A stretch of DNA of 9,797 nt from Actinomycetes bacterium (lineage in GTDB: Bacteria > Actinomycetota > Acidimicrobiia > Acidimicrobiales > RAAP-2), in assembly GCA_021826655.1 (NCBI GenBank), contig JAKAZC010000083.1, forward strand, positions 1 through 9,797, in the 5' to 3' direction. The translations under genes and the position numbers were made by a program. A model generated the notes under the pieces. The model was not told the DNA's origin and did not search any database. It was given only the letters and a program-made list of their open reading frames with translations. Below, one piece after another: positions 1 to 6,307 of the stretch (position 1 is the stretch's first letter; every line of letters starts with the position of its first letter).

Positions 1-1581
1 GACGATCTTCTCGCCGTTGATCGTGGGGAGGGTCGCCATGCGGAGGTCGATGCCCTTGGCTCCGACGTTGAGGGAGATCCGTCCGTCCTGGGGGACGCGG
101 TGCTCGGCGATGTTCATGTCCGCCATCACCTTCAGCCGGGTCGTCACGGCCGCGGCGATCGTCTTCGGCCCCGTGGAGACGTCGTGGAGGACGCCGTCGA
201 TGCGGTAGCGGATGCGCAGGTCGGTGGCGGTCGGTTCGATGTGGATGTCCGAGGCGCGCTCGTTCAACGCCTGCAGGATCAGGAGGTTCACGTACCGGAC
301 GATCGGGGCCGTCTCGGTGACGGCCTGGATGTCGTCGACCCCGCTGTCCTGGGATACCCCGTCCATGCCGAGCGAGGCCTCCATGGCCATGTCGGAGGCG
401 TCGCCGCTGCTGAACGCCCGGCTGATGTAGGCGGCGATCTGGGCACGGGTGGCCACGACGATGATGAAATTCGAGCCGAGGATCGTCCGCAGGTCGTCCA
501 TGGCGAACACGTCGGTGGGGTTCGCAGCAGCCACCACGGGGACCCCGTTCTCCAGGGCGATCACGATGACGTTGTGGTGCCGCGCGGTGCTCTCGGGGAT
601 GACGTTGGACACGCTCAGGTCGACACCGACGATGTCGAGGTCGACGAACCGGAGTCCCATCTCCTCGGCCATGCCCCACATGAGGTCCGCCTCGGTCACC
701 AGCTTCTGGTTGGTCAGGATCCTGGCGATGCTCTGCCCGGTGAGGTGATACTCCTCGACCGCCAGGCTCATCGCCTCGAGCGGCACGCGCCCGCCGTCGA
801 CCAGCGCCTTGGCGAGCGGGGGGAACCCGGCGGTGCCTGCGGCCGTGTCGCTCGGGTCCGGGCCGTCCGGGTGGAGGTCGTGATAGGTCGCCACCGCCTC
901 TGCCACCAGATCCGCGGCATCGACAGTTGACACCGCTCCCTCGGGGGTCGGTTCGGCGACCGGGGTCGACCCGCCCACCTCGACGGAACGTGCCAGCGCA
1001 GCGAGCTCGTCGATCGTCTCGTCCGGGGAGGACGGCGACCCGACCCGACCGGGCCCGGCGGGGCCTTGGTCCGGCGCCATCGGCCGGTTCGACGTGATCG
1101 GGGGTGCGAGGTCCAGAGCGGGCAACGGCGGAAGTTCGCCGACCTGCGCGACGTCGGCGAACACCTGGCCGAACGCGTCCAGCGACGCCGTGGCGTCGAC
1201 CCCGTCGGCGCCGGGCATGGTGGCGGGGGCCTGGGGCAGCACCGCCCCGTCGAACACCATGGCGATATACCGGTCGATCTGGTCCGACGAGGCGACGACG
1301 GTGATGAAGTCGCGACCGAGGAGCGCCCGGATCGAGTCCATGGCGTAGAGATCGTCCGGGTCGGCGGTGGCGATCACCGGCGTGCCGAACTTCCGCTTCA
1401 CGGCGAGGACTCGGTGGTGGCGCGACAGGTCGGCGGGGAGCAGGGCGCCCGCGGCCGGATCGACGCCGTAGGCGTCGAGGTCGACGAACTCGAGATCGCG
1501 TTCGCTGGCCAGGTACCTGGTGGCCTCCACATCGCTCATGCGACCTACATCGGCAGACTTCCCGCCGAGATTGAATGGCAT
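1..1581 (-). CDS. pilB: Type IV pilus assembly ATPase PilB / GspE family, N-terminal part (runs off left edge)
   Basis: This is the cytoplasmic hexameric ATPase that drives pilin polymerisation. The minus-strand frame stays open from 1581 to base 1 (527 codons) with no stop. Residues ~15-112 match the second half of an MshEN domain (EFVDLDAYGVDP, PVIATADPDDLYAMDSIR). A Pro/Ala/Asp-rich linker follows (~115-250). A full second MshEN domain spans ~252-395 (LAKALVDGG, LVTEADL, LRFVDLDIVGVD, PVVAAANPTDVFAMDDLR). The start of the GspE core spans ~424-527 (APIVRYVNLLILQALNERAS then DIHIEPTATDLRIRYRIDG, VPQDGRISL, LRMATLPTINGEKIV). The visible part ends just before the expected Walker A loop, so catalytic motifs are outside the window. 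ATG at 1581 (MPFNLGGKS) gives the longest sensible start; ATG at 1539 (MSDVEATRYL) is the alternative. Neither has a good Shine-Dalgarno site. The first MshEN domain lacks its usual N-terminal helices with either start. The gene is divergent from the PilD-like gene. Confidence 0.9.
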   Translation of the reverse strand, partial: MPFNLGGKSADVGRMSDVEATRYLASERDLEFVDLDAYGVDPAAGALLPADLSRHHRVLAVKRKFGTPVIATADPDDLYAMDSIRALLGRDFITVVASSDQIDRYIAMVFDGAVLPQAPATMPGADGVDATASLDAFGQVFADVAQVGELPPLPALDLAPPITSNRPMAPDQGPAGPGRVGSPSSPDETIDELAALARSVEVGGSTPVAEPTPEGAVSTVDAADLVAEAVATYHDLHPDGPDPSDTAAGTAGFPPLAKALVDGGRVPLEAMSLAVEEYHLTGQSIARILTNQKLVTEADLMWGMAEEMGLRFVDLDIVGVDLSVSNVIPESTARHHNVIVIALENGVPVVAAANPTDVFAMDDLRTILGSNFIIVVATRAQIAAYISRAFSSGDASDMAMEASLGMDGVSQDSGVDDIQAVTETAPIVRYVNLLILQALNERASDIHIEPTATDLRIRYRIDGVLHDVSTGPKTIAAAVTTRLKVMADMNIAEHRVPQDGRISLNVGAKGIDLRMATLPTINGEKIV

Positions 1582-1843
1582 TCCGCACCCGTGCCGCCGC
1601 GGTGTCCGGCACCGCCTGGGCCGCGGCTCACGCCCGTGCCGACCGGCGGACCCACCACCGGTACTCCCACCGGCCACCCGTCCGTCTCCTCCCGCCCGTC
1701 GCCCGCCCGACCGTGCGGTCACCCTGGCCCGTTCGGCGTCCGGCGGGGACGGGAGGCCGACCGCGGCCGGGCGGGAGGCACGGGTTCCGGGGCGGGGACA
1801 ACTAATGTGGCCCACTCGCAGCGGATTTCGGACGAGGACCCAC
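1582..1843. other. Divergent intergenic region between pilB and the PilD-like gene
   Basis: About 260 bases without a convincing gene. The stretch is extremely C-rich on the plus strand. The pilB frame stays open through it, but its translation (Gly/Arg/Pro-rich) does not resemble an MshEN domain, so I treat it as non-coding. A short dyad, GACCG-TG-CGGTC, lies at 1709-1720 and could be an operator or small hairpin. Purine-rich GGGAGG-like words recur around 1751-1780. No clear promoter for pilB was found on the minus strand. Confidence 0.5.
1803..1808 (+). promoter_or_regulatory. Possible -10 box (TAATGT) for the small ORF / PilD-like gene
   Basis: TAATGT fits the actinobacterial TANNNT -10 pattern and lies 35 nt upstream of the ATG at 1844. 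No convincing -35 hexamer sits at 16-18 nt spacing, so the call is weak. Confidence 0.25.
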
Positions 1844-1981
1844 ATGCGCGCAGACGCGACACCGAACCACACGAACTCCCTGGTCGAAGACGTTCTGTCC
1901 CCAGAGCGAGCGGCATCGGTCGCGCCCGCTGGTGGCGGTGCCGTGCGCCTCGCCGTCCCGGCCGGCGGACGGCTCTGGTGA
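1844..1981 (+). CDS. Possible 45-aa small protein overlapping the PilD-like gene
   Basis: ATG at 1844 is preceded by GAGGA at 1834-1838 with a 5-nt spacer, a good ribosome binding site. The frame encodes 45 residues beginning MRADATPNHTNSLVEDVL and ending in LAVPAGGRLW. Its TGA (1979-1981) overlaps the GTG start of the next gene at 1978 as GTGA, the usual arrangement for translational coupling. It has no signal peptide, membrane segment or cysteine, and I recognise no family. It could be a real small protein, a leader that sets translation of the downstream gene, or chance. The binding site and the overlap are visible; the coding status is inference. Confidence 0.35.
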   Translation: MRADATPNHTNSLVEDVLSPERAASVAPAGGGAVRLAVPAGGRLW

Positions 1982-2814
1982 TCGGTGGGACGGGCGTCCC
2001 CACCGGCCTCGTCGTGGTCCTCGCCGCCACGGTCGGCCTCTTCGTCGGATCGTTCCTCAACGTCGTCGTCTACCGGGTGCCCCTCGGGCTGTCCGTGTCC
2101 GCGCCGCGCTCGTTCTGCCCCACCTGCGACCGTCAACTCCGATGGTGGGAGAACATCCCGGTCGCCTCCTGGATGGCTCTCCGGGGGAGGTGCCAGCGGT
2201 GCCACGAGCCGATCTCGGCCAGGTATCCCCTGGTGGAGGGGGCGACCGCCCTGGCATTCGCCGGCGTGGCGTGGGCGTGGCACGGGTCCGGATTCTCCGC
2301 CGGCTACTGCATCCTCGCCGCCACGGCGATCGCCGTCGCCCTGATCGAGTACGCCGGCACCCGCTCGCCGCTGTCGGTCGCGGCCACCGGCGCCGGACTG
2401 GGTGCGGTCGCACTCCTCGTTCCCCCGATCTGGATCGGCCACTGGTCCGTGCCCGTCCTGTCCCTGGTCGGCCTCGCCCTGGCTGCGCTCGCCTTCGCCC
2501 TGCTCCGGATCCGGGATCCCGCCTGCCTCGACCCCCGGGCGCACGGCCGCTCCCTGCTCCTCGTGGCCGGCGGCTGGATCGGAGGACTGGTGGCGGTCGG
2601 GGGACGAAGCGCCCGACCCCTCGTGTGGGGAGTCGCCGCCGCCGTCCTCGCCGCGTCCGGTTCCATGGTCGTCCTCTGGATCGGCATCCGCACCGATCCG
2701 GGGCCAGGTGCCGCCGGTCGGGTCGCCACCCGTCGCGTGCGGCAGGTCGCCACCGTGCCGCTCGTCACCGCGTTGCTGGCCGCGTGCGCGGTGTCCCTGA
2801 CGGTCGTCGGGTGA
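1978..2814 (+). CDS. Prepilin peptidase (PilD/A24) homologue lacking the catalytic aspartates
   Basis: This is a 278-aa polytopic membrane protein of the family that cleaves and N-methylates type IV prepilins at the cytoplasmic membrane. The N-terminal domain is well kept: GSFLNVVVYRVP (24-35), two cysteine pairs C47-x2-C50 and C72-x2-C75 that bind zinc in the family, ENIPVASWMALRGRC, and ISARYPLVE (79-87). About eight hydrophobic segments can be seen. The peptidase half is degenerate. Where active enzymes have an Asp followed by a PD pair, this one reads ALIEYAGTRSPLSV (E124). Where they have GxGDxKL, it reads HGRSLLLVAGGWIGG with no Asp. Family membership is clear, but proteolytic activity is doubtful. 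GTG at 1978 is chosen because it directly precedes the first membrane helix and follows GGCGGA at 1964-1969. It overlaps the 45-aa frame by four bases. Confidence 0.85.
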   Translation: MIGGTGVPTGLVVVLAATVGLFVGSFLNVVVYRVPLGLSVSAPRSFCPTCDRQLRWWENIPVASWMALRGRCQRCHEPISARYPLVEGATALAFAGVAWAWHGSGFSAGYCILAATAIAVALIEYAGTRSPLSVAATGAGLGAVALLVPPIWIGHWSVPVLSLVGLALAALAFALLRIRDPACLDPRAHGRSLLLVAGGWIGGLVAVGGRSARPLVWGVAAAVLAASGSMVVLWIGIRTDPGPGAAGRVATRRVRQVATVPLVTALLAACAVSLTVVG

Positions 2815-2826
2815 CGCTCCTACGAT
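2797..2826 (+). promoter_or_regulatory. Promoter for the two-component operon
   Basis: CTGACG (2797-2802, four of six matches to TTGACA) and TACGAT (2821-2826, a strong TANNNT -10) are separated by 18 bases. The -35 lies in the last codons of the PilD-like gene. The predicted transcription start falls at about 2833, exactly on a GTG codon. Confidence 0.5.
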
Positions 2827-2832
2827 GGTCCC

Positions 2833-2895
2833 GTGGGACAGGCTGAGTCGGACGACCCGTCCGTGTGTCGTGTGCGCAGGTGGACCGCACCGTGA
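2833..2895 (+). CDS. Possible leaderless 20-codon upstream ORF (leader peptide)
   Basis: GTG at 2833 lies six bases after the TACGAT box, where a leaderless transcript would begin. The frame codes for a 20-residue peptide beginning MGQAESDDPS and ending RRWTAP. Its TGA at 2893-2895 overlaps the GTG at 2892 proposed as the response-regulator start. Peptides this short arise easily by chance; placement at both ends is the only support. Confidence 0.3.
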   Translation: MGQAESDDPSVCRVRRWTAP

Positions 2896-3557
2896 CCGGG
2901 GACGGCGAGGGGATCCGGACGGTGATCGTCGACGACCACGAACTCCTCCGGAACGGGACCCGTGGGATCCTCGAGGGAGCGGAGGGATTCACCGTCGTGG
3001 GCGAGGCGGCGGACGCGGAGGCCGCATACCTGGTGGTGGGCGACGCCGCACCCGATCTGGTGATCGCCGACATCCGACTCCCGACCTCGAACGGCATCGA
3101 ACTCGCCGCCCGACTCGTCGACGACCATCCCGGTCTGGTCGTGGTGATCCTGAGTGCATACGACGACGAGCACTACGTGCGGGCAGCCATGGCCGCCGGG
3201 GTGGCTGCCTACCTGCTGAAGACCCTGCCCGGCCACGAGCTCGTGCGCGCGCTGCGCGTCGCCTGCTCGGGCGACGGTCCCCTCGCCCGACGGCCGCTCG
3301 GCTATGGCGAGAAGGACCGGGGGCGGACAGAGCCGGACGAGCGTCTGACCACCCGCGAGGCCGAGATCGTGCGCCTCGTCGCTCGCGGGATGTCGAACAA
3401 GGCGATCGCACACCACCTCGGCATCAGCTCGAGGACCGTCGAGGGTCACCTCAACCACGTGTTCGACAAGCTGGACGTCGCGTCCCGGACCGAGCTCGTC
3501 CATGTGGCACTGGCCGACAGCTTCGTCAGCCGTGACGTCTCACCCCCCTCCCGATGA
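2892..3557 (+). CDS. NarL/LuxR-family response regulator
   Basis: This 221-aa DNA-binding regulator would be phosphorylated by the kinase encoded next. The receiver domain spans ~9-125: acidic pair D14-D15 (VIVDDHELLRNG), phospho-acceptor D60 (DLVIADIRLP), S88 (VVVILSAYDDEHYVRAAM) and K110 (AAYLLK). A charged linker leads to a GerE/LuxR helix-turn-helix at ~155-215 (LTTREAEIVRLVARGMSNKA, then IAHHLGISSRTVEGHLNHVF). GTG at 2892 is chosen because AGGTGGA at 2878-2884 gives a well-spaced binding site and because the stop of the upstream 20-codon frame overlaps it. GTG at 2865 or 2880 would add 9 or 4 residues. Its last codon overlaps the kinase start as ATGA, so the two genes are translationally coupled. 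Targets are unknown; the neighbouring pilus genes are candidates by position only. Confidence 0.93.
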   Translation: MTGDGEGIRTVIVDDHELLRNGTRGILEGAEGFTVVGEAADAEAAYLVVGDAAPDLVIADIRLPTSNGIELAARLVDDHPGLVVVILSAYDDEHYVRAAMAAGVAAYLLKTLPGHELVRALRVACSGDGPLARRPLGYGEKDRGRTEPDERLTTREAEIVRLVARGMSNKAIAHHLGISSRTVEGHLNHVFDKLDVASRTELVHVALADSFVSRDVSPPSR

Positions 3558-5164
3558 GTGCCGACGGCCCGAGCCCGGGCGGTGACCGGTTCGACCGGCA
3601 CGGCATCTCGTCCGCCAGGACGCCGTGGACCGAGTCGGGGTTCTGGGTCCTCCAGCTGGTCGTCCTGGCGTTGGCCCTCGTTCGACTGGCGGTGACCGTC
3701 GGATTCGGACTGGATCCACGCAACCTGGTCCTGGAGGTGTCGACCGCCGCCCTCTTCGTGGTGCCCGTCGCCCTCGCTGCGCTGAACTACGGACTGTCGG
3801 GGGGCATGGCGACCGTCGTCTGGGTCGCGGTGCTCTGCATCCCGCGGATGGCCCAGGCGTCGGGTCGGGGGGGTGCTACCGCACTGTGGGCGGAGTTGGT
3901 ACAGGTGGCCGTACTCGGCGCCGTCGCCGTGCCGGTCGGGCGGCGGGTGACGGCCGAGTCGGTCTCCCGCCACCAGGCGGAACTCGCACGCTCGGCACGG
4001 CTGGAGGCGGAACTCCTCTACCAGGAGATGTTCGAGTCCAACCTGTCCCCGATCCTCATCGTCGACGCCGACGGCTTCGTGATCGGCTCCAACGCCTCCG
4101 CCGACCGGGCATTCCGCCCACCGCCGCACAGCCCGCCCGGTCCAGCTGGCGGGGACGGCGGGGGTCGTACCGCCGGAACCACGGTCGGGGCCACCGAGCC
4201 ACGTCGGTTGGTCGACGTGATCGGACCCGACGCCGCGTCCCTCGTGCTCACCCGGTTGATCGCGGTGGGCGACCCGACCACGTCCCCACAGGGCGGTCTC
4301 GCTCCGGTCGGCGTCCGGTCGGACGGACGACCGCACACGGGGGGAAGGGACACCGAGGACCGCGTCCCTCCGGTGCCCGTCGAGATCAGCGGCCGGATGA
4401 CACTCCTCCGGCCGACCGTGACCCGGGTCGGTCGGCACGGACGGGACCGGCGGATGCAGGTGATCTTCGAGGACGTCACCGCGGAGACGAGACGTCACGA
4501 TCTCATGGAGGCGTTCGCCGGCCAGGTCGTTCTGGGCCAGGAGGAGGAGCGGAGACACCTCGCCCAGGAATTGCACGACGGACCACTCCAGTCACTGATC
4601 CACCTGTGTCGTCAGATCGACACCCTGACGCCCGGTCGAGGGCCGCAGGGCCCCGCCCCGACACCCTTCGCCTCGATGCGTGCCACGGTGGAGGAGACGG
4701 TGGCCGAACTCCGCTCGATCGCCCGCGGCCTGCGACCGTCGGTGCTCGACGACCTCGGCCTGGTCGCTTCGATCAACCAGGTCCTGGTCGAGGCGACGGC
4801 CCGTCAGGGCTTCGCCAGCCGGTTCGACGTCACCGGTTCCGAGCGTCGGCTTCAACCGGCGATCGAGTTGGCGATCTTCCGGATCGCCCAGGAGGCCATC
4901 ACCAACATCGAGCACCATGCGATGGCGGAGCGGGTGACGCTGACACTGGGCTTCGGTGACTCCGGCCTGCGCTTACGGGTGGAGGACGACGGAGCGGGCT
5001 TCGACCCGAACCACCAGCGCCGTGGGGACGGCGGGAGGTCCCTCGGTCTCCCCGGCATGACCGAACGGGCCCGGCTCGTCGGCGCCCGACTGCGCGTGGA
5101 CTCCGCCCCCGGTCGGGGCACGACGGTCGAGACCTGGCTACCGGGGGGGCAGGCCGACGGGTGA
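3554..5164 (+). CDS. Membrane sensor histidine kinase, HisKA_3 / NarL-partner type
   Basis: This is a 536-aa kinase partner of the preceding response regulator. The N-terminal region carries about four hydrophobic segments (~30-52, 60-78, 82-100, 110-128), followed by a helical stretch rich in Ala/Glu/Arg (~134-157). A PAS-like domain follows from ~155 (MFESNLSPILIVDADGFVIG) to ~310 (MQVIFEDVTAETRRHD). It is interrupted at ~187-275 by a Pro/Gly/Thr/Arg-rich stretch. The dimerisation domain has the phospho-accepting H341 in EEERRHLAQELHDGPLQSL. The ATPase domain has an N box around N451 (AQEAITNIEHHAMA), G1 DDGAGFD (478-484) and G2 GLPGM (498-502). The sensor lacks a recognisable extracellular ligand domain, so the signal is unknown. 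ATG at 3554 overlaps the regulator stop (ATGA). No transcription terminator separates the pair. Confidence 0.93.
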   Translation: MSADGPSPGGDRFDRHGISSARTPWTESGFWVLQLVVLALALVRLAVTVGFGLDPRNLVLEVSTAALFVVPVALAALNYGLSGGMATVVWVAVLCIPRMAQASGRGGATALWAELVQVAVLGAVAVPVGRRVTAESVSRHQAELARSARLEAELLYQEMFESNLSPILIVDADGFVIGSNASADRAFRPPPHSPPGPAGGDGGGRTAGTTVGATEPRRLVDVIGPDAASLVLTRLIAVGDPTTSPQGGLAPVGVRSDGRPHTGGRDTEDRVPPVPVEISGRMTLLRPTVTRVGRHGRDRRMQVIFEDVTAETRRHDLMEAFAGQVVLGQEEERRHLAQELHDGPLQSLIHLCRQIDTLTPGRGPQGPAPTPFASMRATVEETVAELRSIARGLRPSVLDDLGLVASINQVLVEATARQGFASRFDVTGSERRLQPAIELAIFRIAQEAITNIEHHAMAERVTLTLGFGDSGLRLRVEDDGAGFDPNHQRRGDGGRSLGLPGMTERARLVGARLRVDSAPGRGTTVETWLPGGQADG

Positions 5165-5283
5165 GCCCGTCGACGGCCGCTACACCTGTTTCCGGCCGAC
5201 AGCGCACGCACAGGACACCGGCTCCACCTGCAACTGTCACCCAACCGACATGTAATTGCGCTGGGCATCCAGCGAGAGCGTGG

Positions 5284-5289
5284 GATACT
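5284..5289 (+). promoter_or_regulatory. Possible -10 box (GATACT) for the 98-aa gene
   Basis: GATACT matches four of six positions of TATAAT and lies six bases before the GTG at 5296, the spacing expected for a leaderless transcript. No convincing -35 at normal distance; TTGCGC at 5256-5261 would need a 22-nt spacer. Confidence 0.3.
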
Positions 5290-5295
5290 GCCTTC

Positions 5296-5592
5296 GTGGA
5301 AGAAATCGTCATCGAGTCCTGCCACAGCACCTGGATCATCGACCGTGCCAACTCCCGGTTCCGACGTGTCGTCAAGTCGGCGCACGGCACCGGCGCCCCC
5401 GCGTCCACCGAATGGCAACCCTGTTACGGCGTGGAGATCGACCCGCTCTCGGAGTCCTTCGTGGTGCTGTTGAATCGCGAGGGGACACGGCTGCTTCGGA
5501 GCTGGCGCCACGTGGAGCACTGCTCCCAGTGCGGTGGCGAGGCCACGTCCGAGCTGTCGCTCCGAGACCTGCGCTCCGCCGTCCGGAACTGA
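5296..5592 (+). CDS. Conserved-looking hypothetical protein, 98 aa
   Basis: I do not recognise this protein. It begins MEEIVIESCHSTWIIDRANS and is soluble-looking, with no signal peptide or membrane helix. It has cysteines at 9, 43, 76 and 79; the last two form CSQCG, a possible half zinc knuckle. The middle (CYGVEIDPLSESFVVLLN, ~43-60) looks like beta strands; a basic segment TRLLRSWRHVEH follows. The GTG start is favoured because a -10-like box lies six bases upstream and because the frame before it does not look coding (low-complexity Thr/Pro). G/C at third positions is as high as in the neighbours, so it is probably a genuine resident gene. It lies alone between the kinase and the convergent moaC. 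Confidence 0.7.
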   Translation: MEEIVIESCHSTWIIDRANSRFRRVVKSAHGTGAPASTEWQPCYGVEIDPLSESFVVLLNREGTRLLRSWRHVEHCSQCGGEATSELSLRDLRSAVRN

Positions 5593-5613
5593 GGCGCCGG
5601 TCTCGTTCCCGAA

Positions 5614-5644
5614 GACGGGCGTGGTTGGGTCGCGCCCGCCCGTC
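5614..5644. terminator. Possible terminator hairpin between convergent genes
   Basis: GACGGGCG (5614-5621) and CGCCCGTC (5637-5644) form a perfect 8-bp stem with a 15-nt loop, 22 bases after the stop of the 98-aa gene. No T tract follows. Confidence 0.4.
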
Positions 5645-5665
5645 GCGTCCAGGTGGGCGGCGAGC

Positions 5666-5696
5666 GGTGCAGCGCCCGTCGCTTGCGGGCCGCACC
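5666..5696. terminator. Second possible terminator hairpin, close to the end of moaC
   Basis: GGTGC/GCACC (5666-5670 with 5692-5696) and GCCCG/CGGGC (5674-5678 with 5686-5690) stack around an asymmetric internal loop, with a 7-nt apical loop. It ends six bases beyond the moaC stop, as expected for termination of that gene. No T tract follows. Confidence 0.35.
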
Positions 5697-5701
5697 CTGG
5701 C

Positions 5702-6187
5702 TCAGACGGACCGCCCCCGCTTCCACTGGCCGGAACTCCCCCCGGTCTTCTCCCACAGCATCAGCTGTCCGATGCTCATGGTCCGGTCCGCCGTCTTGCA
5801 CATGTCGTAGACGGTGAGTGCCGCGATGGCGCAGGCCGTCATCGCCTCCATCTCGACCCCGGTCCGGTCGATCGCTTCGACCTTCGCCTCGACCTCGACG
5901 TAGTCGTCGCCGATGGTGAAGTCGACCTGCACCGAGCCGACCAGCAGCGGGTGGCACATGGGGACGAGCTCGGCGGTCCGCTTCGCCGCCTGGATGCCGG
6001 CCACCCTGGCCGCAGCCAGGACGTCCCCCTTTGTGATCGCGTTGTTGGCCACCTGGGCCGTCGTCTCGGGCTTCATGGCCACCCGACACCGGGCCAACGC
6101 CTTGCGCAGCGTGGCCTCCTTCGGGGACACGTCTGCCATCCGGTTCCCGCCGAACGGGTCCAGGTGGTGCAAGCTCCGGTCCGTCAC
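5702..6187 (-). CDS. moaC: Cyclic pyranopterin monophosphate synthase MoaC
   Basis: MoaC converts the MoaA product, 3',8-cyclo-7,8-dihydro-GTP, to cyclic pyranopterin monophosphate, an early step of molybdenum cofactor synthesis in the cytoplasm. The 161-aa length is normal. Family motifs are intact: HLDPFGGNRMADVSPKEATL near the N terminus, KGDVLAAARVAGIQAAKRT (K53, equivalent to the catalytic K51 of E. coli), CHPL (78-81), DRTGVEMEAMTA (107-118), and VYDMCKTADR with D128 and K131 at the same numbers as in E. coli. The end reads LWEKTGGSSGQW. GTG at 6187 is supported by GGGAG six bases upstream (plus-strand 6194-6198) and by the family's usual distance to the HLD motif. No other Mo-cofactor gene is in the window. 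The gene is divergent from fmdB. Confidence 0.96.
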   Translation of the reverse strand: MTDRSLHHLDPFGGNRMADVSPKEATLRKALARCRVAMKPETTAQVANNAITKGDVLAAARVAGIQAAKRTAELVPMCHPLLVGSVQVDFTIGDDYVEVEAKVEAIDRTGVEMEAMTACAIAALTVYDMCKTADRTMSIGQLMLWEKTGGSSGQWKRGRSV

Positions 6188-6214
6188 AGTCCACTCCCGT
6201 CGTCCACTGGCGAC

Positions 6215-6220
6215 AGTCTA
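6215..6220 (-). promoter_or_regulatory. -10 box (TAGACT) for moaC
   Basis: On the minus strand TAGACT fits TANNNT and lies 27 nt upstream of the moaC GTG, leaving room for the ribosome binding site. No clear -35 hexamer. Confidence 0.35.
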
Positions 6221-6262
6221 CGGGAGCGCACCGTCGACGGCCGGTTCTGGCACTCGTGTGGC

Positions 6263-6268
6263 TAGACT
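6263..6268 (+). promoter_or_regulatory. -10 box (TAGACT) for fmdB
   Basis: TAGACT lies 39 nt upstream of the fmdB GTG. A ribosome binding site GGAAGGA at 6293-6299, eight bases before the start, follows. No clear -35 hexamer. The same hexamer serves the divergent moaC side. Confidence 0.35.
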
Positions 6269-6307
6269 GCCAGACCAACGCCGCCTCGAACCGGAAGGAA
6301 CACGCGC

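Noticed and set aside
100..930. Long plus-strand open frame opposite pilB, and the in-frame extension of the PilD-like frame upstream to 1066.
   Set aside because: Codon-mirror effect of the high-GC pilB gene on the minus strand; the translations are His/Arg/Val/Asp-rich with no family resemblance, while the minus strand gives a clear PilB.
5167..5176. Palindrome CCGTCGACGG, found also at 6231-6240 between moaC and fmdB, as a possible shared operator.
   Set aside because: The same ten bases occur at 7725-7734 inside pilT as ordinary codons, and GTCGAC words are frequent here, so chance is a sufficient explanation.
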